A DNA stretch of 64,000 bases from Pycnopodia helianthoides (taxonomy: Eukaryota > Echinodermata > Asteroidea > Forcipulatida > Asteriidae), in contig CM063247.1 in the NCBI GenBank assembly GCA_032158295.1, positions 22,853,876-22,917,875 on the forward strand, in the 5' to 3' direction. This document shows, piece by piece, positions 60,310-64,000 of the stretch. Numbering within the stretch: the first letter of the stretch is position 1; the number at the start of each line of letters is the position of its first letter. The notes under the pieces were generated by a model. It worked only from the letters and a program-made list of their open reading frames with translations, did no database searches and was not told where the DNA came from. A program made the translations under genes and the position numbers.

Positions 60310-62755
60310 ATGTTTTGCCTCTCTTGTGCAGATAATTATTGTATCAAATTAAAATACAAACTTTTTGCACTGATGTGATGAAATGTGGATTGTTATCTAT
60401 TGAGCCAATGTTTGTGGCTTTGTTTATACAACTGTGTGCAATTTCTTCAAATAAATATCTACTTGATCTATTTTTGTAGACAAGCTGTAGAAAATATGTA
60501 CATTGATTTTTCTTGTAATTTATGTACAGAGTATATTTGCTTGATAAATATTCATGTAAATAGTGAGCTAATTGTATAGAATTGTATCATACAAAAACTG
60601 TAAAAGGCTTTTCGTGTATGACATTATGTGTAACAGTTTATAATCTTGTTCATTCCCTCTAAGCAACCCAAACCCAGCAAACTCCAATAGCATGATGTTT
60701 GGTATTGGGCAGGCGTATCACCATGAACAGAATTAAATATTTGGGGAATAGAGTTTCCCATGGACTTTGTCACAGGAGATGATCCTATAGTATAACAAAA
60801 AAATTAAGGGTTACAAATGTAAGACTAACTGGGATTACAACCCATAATAAAAAATAATATAAATGCAAATATTTAAACATGGTTGAGATACAGGGCCACT
60901 CATGTTATTTGCTATCACTGTAAGCAAATTCAATTTAATTGACTTGGAGAATTGGAATAATATATAAATGTGATGCTATACGCCAAAATCAGACAGGTGA
61001 AGAAAAAAAGTGAAATGGCATTTTTAAGTGAAGACAACCAAAGGATCAATTTGGATGTGACGTATTGAACATTCTGACCTTATAGACCTAGTTAGGTGCC
61101 ATCATTTGTTTAACCTCTTGCTGTCTGAGACCATTCAATACCATTCACTGTGGTTTTGAATGATAGATAATATGATACCATGAGGGAATGCATGTACACA
61201 GTACACAGTTAGTTCTGTGCACAGTTGTGCCACCTTACACAACCTTGGCAGTCGAATGGTTTCAAATGGTTGGTCAACTCACTGGAAAATGTTGCCAAGA
61301 GTCACTGACAGTAGGAGGGTAAATAAACCATTGTAGTATCCTAACTTGACAGGAAGTCTCTGCTTTTCACATGGAGTGTCACAATTCAGAAAATACCCCG
61401 ACCACCTTTATAACACTAGACTGTGTAATTTGTCACATGCAGTTCAAGTCAATAATGATCAAAATAGTACAAATTTCAAAACATTTGTCGCTTTCCTTGA
61501 ATTTTACATTTGTTTACTGTTTGTAGTGGTTGGACTTCAATGACTGATTTTCAATCAATTTTACAGTAAAGTTTAACCATATTAATGTAATCCTGTAAAC
61601 ACACAACAGTTGCTCATTGTTATGCTGAAAGTTTTAAAATTTTGTATTAGTTTAATTGATTTTTTAAAACTAATGAACAGTACTCTAAATGCATATGCTT
61701 TGTATTGAGGTGTGAGTACACGTACATGCTAAATCCTGGTTTATTTGTTAATTGTATGCGCATTGCTTCAAGGAAGTGAATAAACACATCTTTACTTTGA
61801 AACATCTAATTTAATTTAAAGATTTTTGTGAAGTCAATTAGGGGTTCTGCTGCACTCTGCGTGTTCTTTTTATAATAATCAAATGCTGTATGGCATATTG
61901 ACCAAAATGCGAGGACAACTCTTATTTAATCAAACAAATTAAACGGGTAGTCTCAAAAAGAAAAACTTTTCAAAGAAAGAGACAAACATTTTAATGTCAA
62001 ACAATTGAAAATTTACATTACATTTCAAGGGCCAACAATAAATAAAGTTCATTTTCAAAGTTCAAATTATGTACGTCATTTCAATGTACTAACAAAAAAG
62101 AAAACTACAATTCCTGAAACCAACCTATGCATAAATTTGACAAGATTTACATCGTGCCAAATAAGACTAATAAATTAGGGTTTATCAATCGGAATTTAAT
62201 TTGTAAATGAGTTAGGTGAGGAATCTACATTTGATAATTATGTACTTTGGGAGTTGCTGACATAAAAACAGGAATGGGTCGTTTAGTGAAAACGTCTATG
62301 TTCAACATTCCAAGACTCCAGGGATTGTACAATTGCTCTTTTCTGGAAGGTTTGTTACAGTCGCATCATAACGAAGCAGAAAGCATCAGCTAAGAATCAA
62401 ATATCTGCAATACTGCATGATCTGTAAATGACAAAATGGTTCAATGAAGGACATTAGATAAACTAAATTAAATGCTTTGTAAGTAAAAAGTAAGTTGTGG
62501 ATTCAATATATCATTTTACAGCGAATTATATACTTAAAATTATTCATGTTGTCCAGTTTTACCTAACTTAAAAATATTTTAAGTAATTAATGGTTATCAA
62601 GGGGATAGGCATTTATTACATAAGTGTACTTATACTTATAGATAAAAAGTAACAAAGAAAATCACATTCTGGGCATAAGTTTTGGGAGTAAATGTAGTAG
62701 TGATAATAAACACATTGAGAATCATATCTGAGAATCGGGATTTACAAGGTTTACA
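60310..62755. other. Intergenic or 3' UTR sequence, no gene recognised
   Basis: AATAAA motifs occur near 60451 and 61783 on the + strand, the latter in GTGAATAAACACATC. Either could end a long KATNAL2 3' UTR. A segment near 61260-61300 mirrors one near 37150-37200 (TGGTTTCAAATGGTTGGTCA against its complement), a short dispersed repeat. Confidence 0.4.
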
Positions 62756-62761
62756 AGTTAC

Positions 62762-62811
62762 CCCGTACATGAACACAGAATGCATGGTATGCAGACAAGA
62801 CCCCGACTTCA
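62762..62811 (-). CDS. Possible third exon of the unrecognised gene
   Basis: TTACTGTTGACAG precedes 62811 and GTAACT follows 62762. With the incoming phase it reads (L)KSGSCLHTMHSVFMYG and leaves in phase 0. Support is only splice signals and phase. Confidence 0.25.
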
Positions 62812-62862
62812 CTGTCAACAGTAAGACACTTAAGAAAGTTTAACAAGTGGGTTTATTCTTAC

Positions 62863-63768
62863 AAGAGAGATCCATAAGATCTTGTCTTTCTTGAAGATTT
62901 TCTTGGAGAGATTCCATCAACTGGAAATATCTGAAGAGAGTATCTCTTGGCCATAGAGTCTCTGTTGGAGTCTTTAACAACAGCTGCATGTTATCATGTA
63001 CAAGCTTCTCCCAATCTAAAGAGAGTCAGAAACAAGCTCAAGACCTGGATCAAAGTACTGACATCTTACTTTACCTCCATTCAAGTCAATATAACCAAAG
63101 TGAGGCTGGAAGGGAAAATAGTCTGGCTTCCATTTGCGTACAATTTAGAACTGTCGTTGTCAAAAGAGAATGTGACAAAGATGGTCTTTCCGATGTCATT
63201 CTAAAAAGTGCAATTAGCCTTTTGGGTTGCACTGTTTGGTTTGGGTGTATACAGACAATTTTACCCAAACCAAATAGTGCCCGCCCTAGTAATGTGTCTA
63301 TCATACCTCAACATGGCTTATGGAAACTGTTATGAGATGCTAATTAAGTAGCAAAAGTTATACCACATAACTCATGTGTGTACTATGTATGCTAAGATTC
63401 AACACATCAGAATTGTCATTTATGCATAATGTATAATACAGATATGAGTTGTCACACCACACTAATATTCTTTCATGTATGAATTGCTCATCTCTAAACA
63501 TAACTGAATTTGTCTTAAATCCCGTTGTACTTTTCAAGTGATCTGAACTCTTTTATTATTAAATCAATAAATAGATTGGAATCAATTACTTACTCTCTGA
63601 AGATTGTTCATCTTCCATTTGGTTATAACTAATCTGACTTGTGAGTTCTTCTACAGTTCCTTGGGCTAGTTTTCCTTCAGAAGCACTGACAGAGACATGA
63701 AAATAATAATCTTCAATAATTACAGACACATTCCTATATTCAATGGATTCTTTAACTTTGAATTTCAT
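62863..63768 (-). CDS. Unrecognised gene, two phase-matched exons (partial)
   Basis: Exon 63768-63594 reads MKFKVKESIEYRNVSVIIED, YYFHVSVSASEGKLAQGTVE and QMEDEQSSE, then donor A|GTAAGT. Exon 63015-62863 starts after CTCTCTTTAG and reads WEKLVHDNMQLLLKTPTETL, WPRDTLFRYFQLMESLQENL, QERQDLMDLS, then T|GTAAGA. The phases join exactly and only one frame of the second exon is open. The first part looks beta-strand rich, the second helical and amphipathic. The Met at 63768 may be internal, since the frame stays open upstream. I do not recognise the family. The gene converges on KATNAL2 and its ends are unknown. Confidence 0.6.
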
Positions 63769-63884
63769 GTTGTCTTGACTTTGGTTCCTAACGACTTTTG
63801 AGGGACATATTGATTATTAATAATGTGGCCTTTTAATTACAAAAATGGAATGCTATGCCTAAATTACAGCTGACTGTACATTAA

Positions 63885-64000
63885 AACACCTGGACCCATT
63901 TCCATGGCTCTGCTTACGGTAAGCAAGTAATCGGCGCTTACGAAGCAGGGAATTCCGCGCTTACATCAAGCGTATTTCGCAGGTTAGCAGGGAATTTCTG
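63885..64000. repeat. Family C-like sequence at the window edge
   Basis: CTGGACCCATTTCCATGGCTCTGCTTACGG resembles a diverged family C left end, followed by GCTTACG motifs; cut by the window end. Confidence 0.35.

Noticed and set aside
63100..63160. Extra exon reading PHFGYIDLNG on the minus strand
   Set aside because: It has a good acceptor, but the sequence is a diverged copy of the CAGACTATTTTCCC repeat at 1990, and its phase does not fit the upstream exon.

Overview
The window looks like nuclear DNA of a marine deuterostome, most likely an echinoderm. The genes are split by GT-AG introns, the proteins are metazoan, and the noncoding DNA is AT-rich and packed with short TTAA-ended inverted-repeat elements (MITEs). 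I infer the echinoderm placement from the protein families and from general familiarity with these repeats, not from any search. No bacterial, organellar or viral gene was seen, and no transposase or reverse transcriptase reading frame.

Four genes are supported, from left to right. (1) The 3' part of AGGF1 (angiogenic factor with G-patch and FHA domains), + strand, four exons from 67 to 4026, with a tandem copy of the start of its last exon. (2) A complete PIAS-type SUMO E3 ligase, - strand, twelve coding exons from 46182 down to 11566. All phases fit, giving about 691 residues with SAP, PINIT, SP-RING and acidic SUMO-interacting segments. (3) A complete KATNAL2 (katanin p60-like 2, LisH plus AAA ATPase), + strand, 46506 to 57554, 13 constitutive coding exons (about 561 residues) plus one 27-nt microexon candidate. 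PIAS and KATNAL2 are head to head with only 323 bp between their start codons, which points to a shared promoter. As I recall, PIAS2 and KATNAL2 are also neighbours in human. (4) At the right edge, on the - strand, two phase-compatible exons (possibly three) of a gene I do not recognise, converging on KATNAL2.

The rest is repeats. Three related MITE families (A, B, D) share an internal core. Further families are C (about 190 bp, GGGCCCAATTTC ends), E (CAGGGCTCG ends), a 32-kb element with roughly 55-bp ends, a TTAA/CGTTG element at 21.4 kb, and a 1.7-kb foldback element at 33.6-35.3 kb with 420-bp arms built from subrepeats. Several nested insertions give relative ages. tRNA-headed SINE-like copies lie at 0.5, 18.0 and 57.6 kb.

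The most striking structure is a 25-copy, 107-bp tandem array (13435-16103). Its unit is the intron/exon junction of PIAS coding exon 10, so each copy carries a TACTAAC branch-site match, a pyrimidine tract, a CAG acceptor and the first 36 nt of the exon, followed by a stop. Only the innermost copy leads into the real exon. Long stretches with no recognised gene (about 4.3-8.2, 25-31, 41.3-43.7, 44.3-46.1 and 57.96-62.8 kb) are described below.
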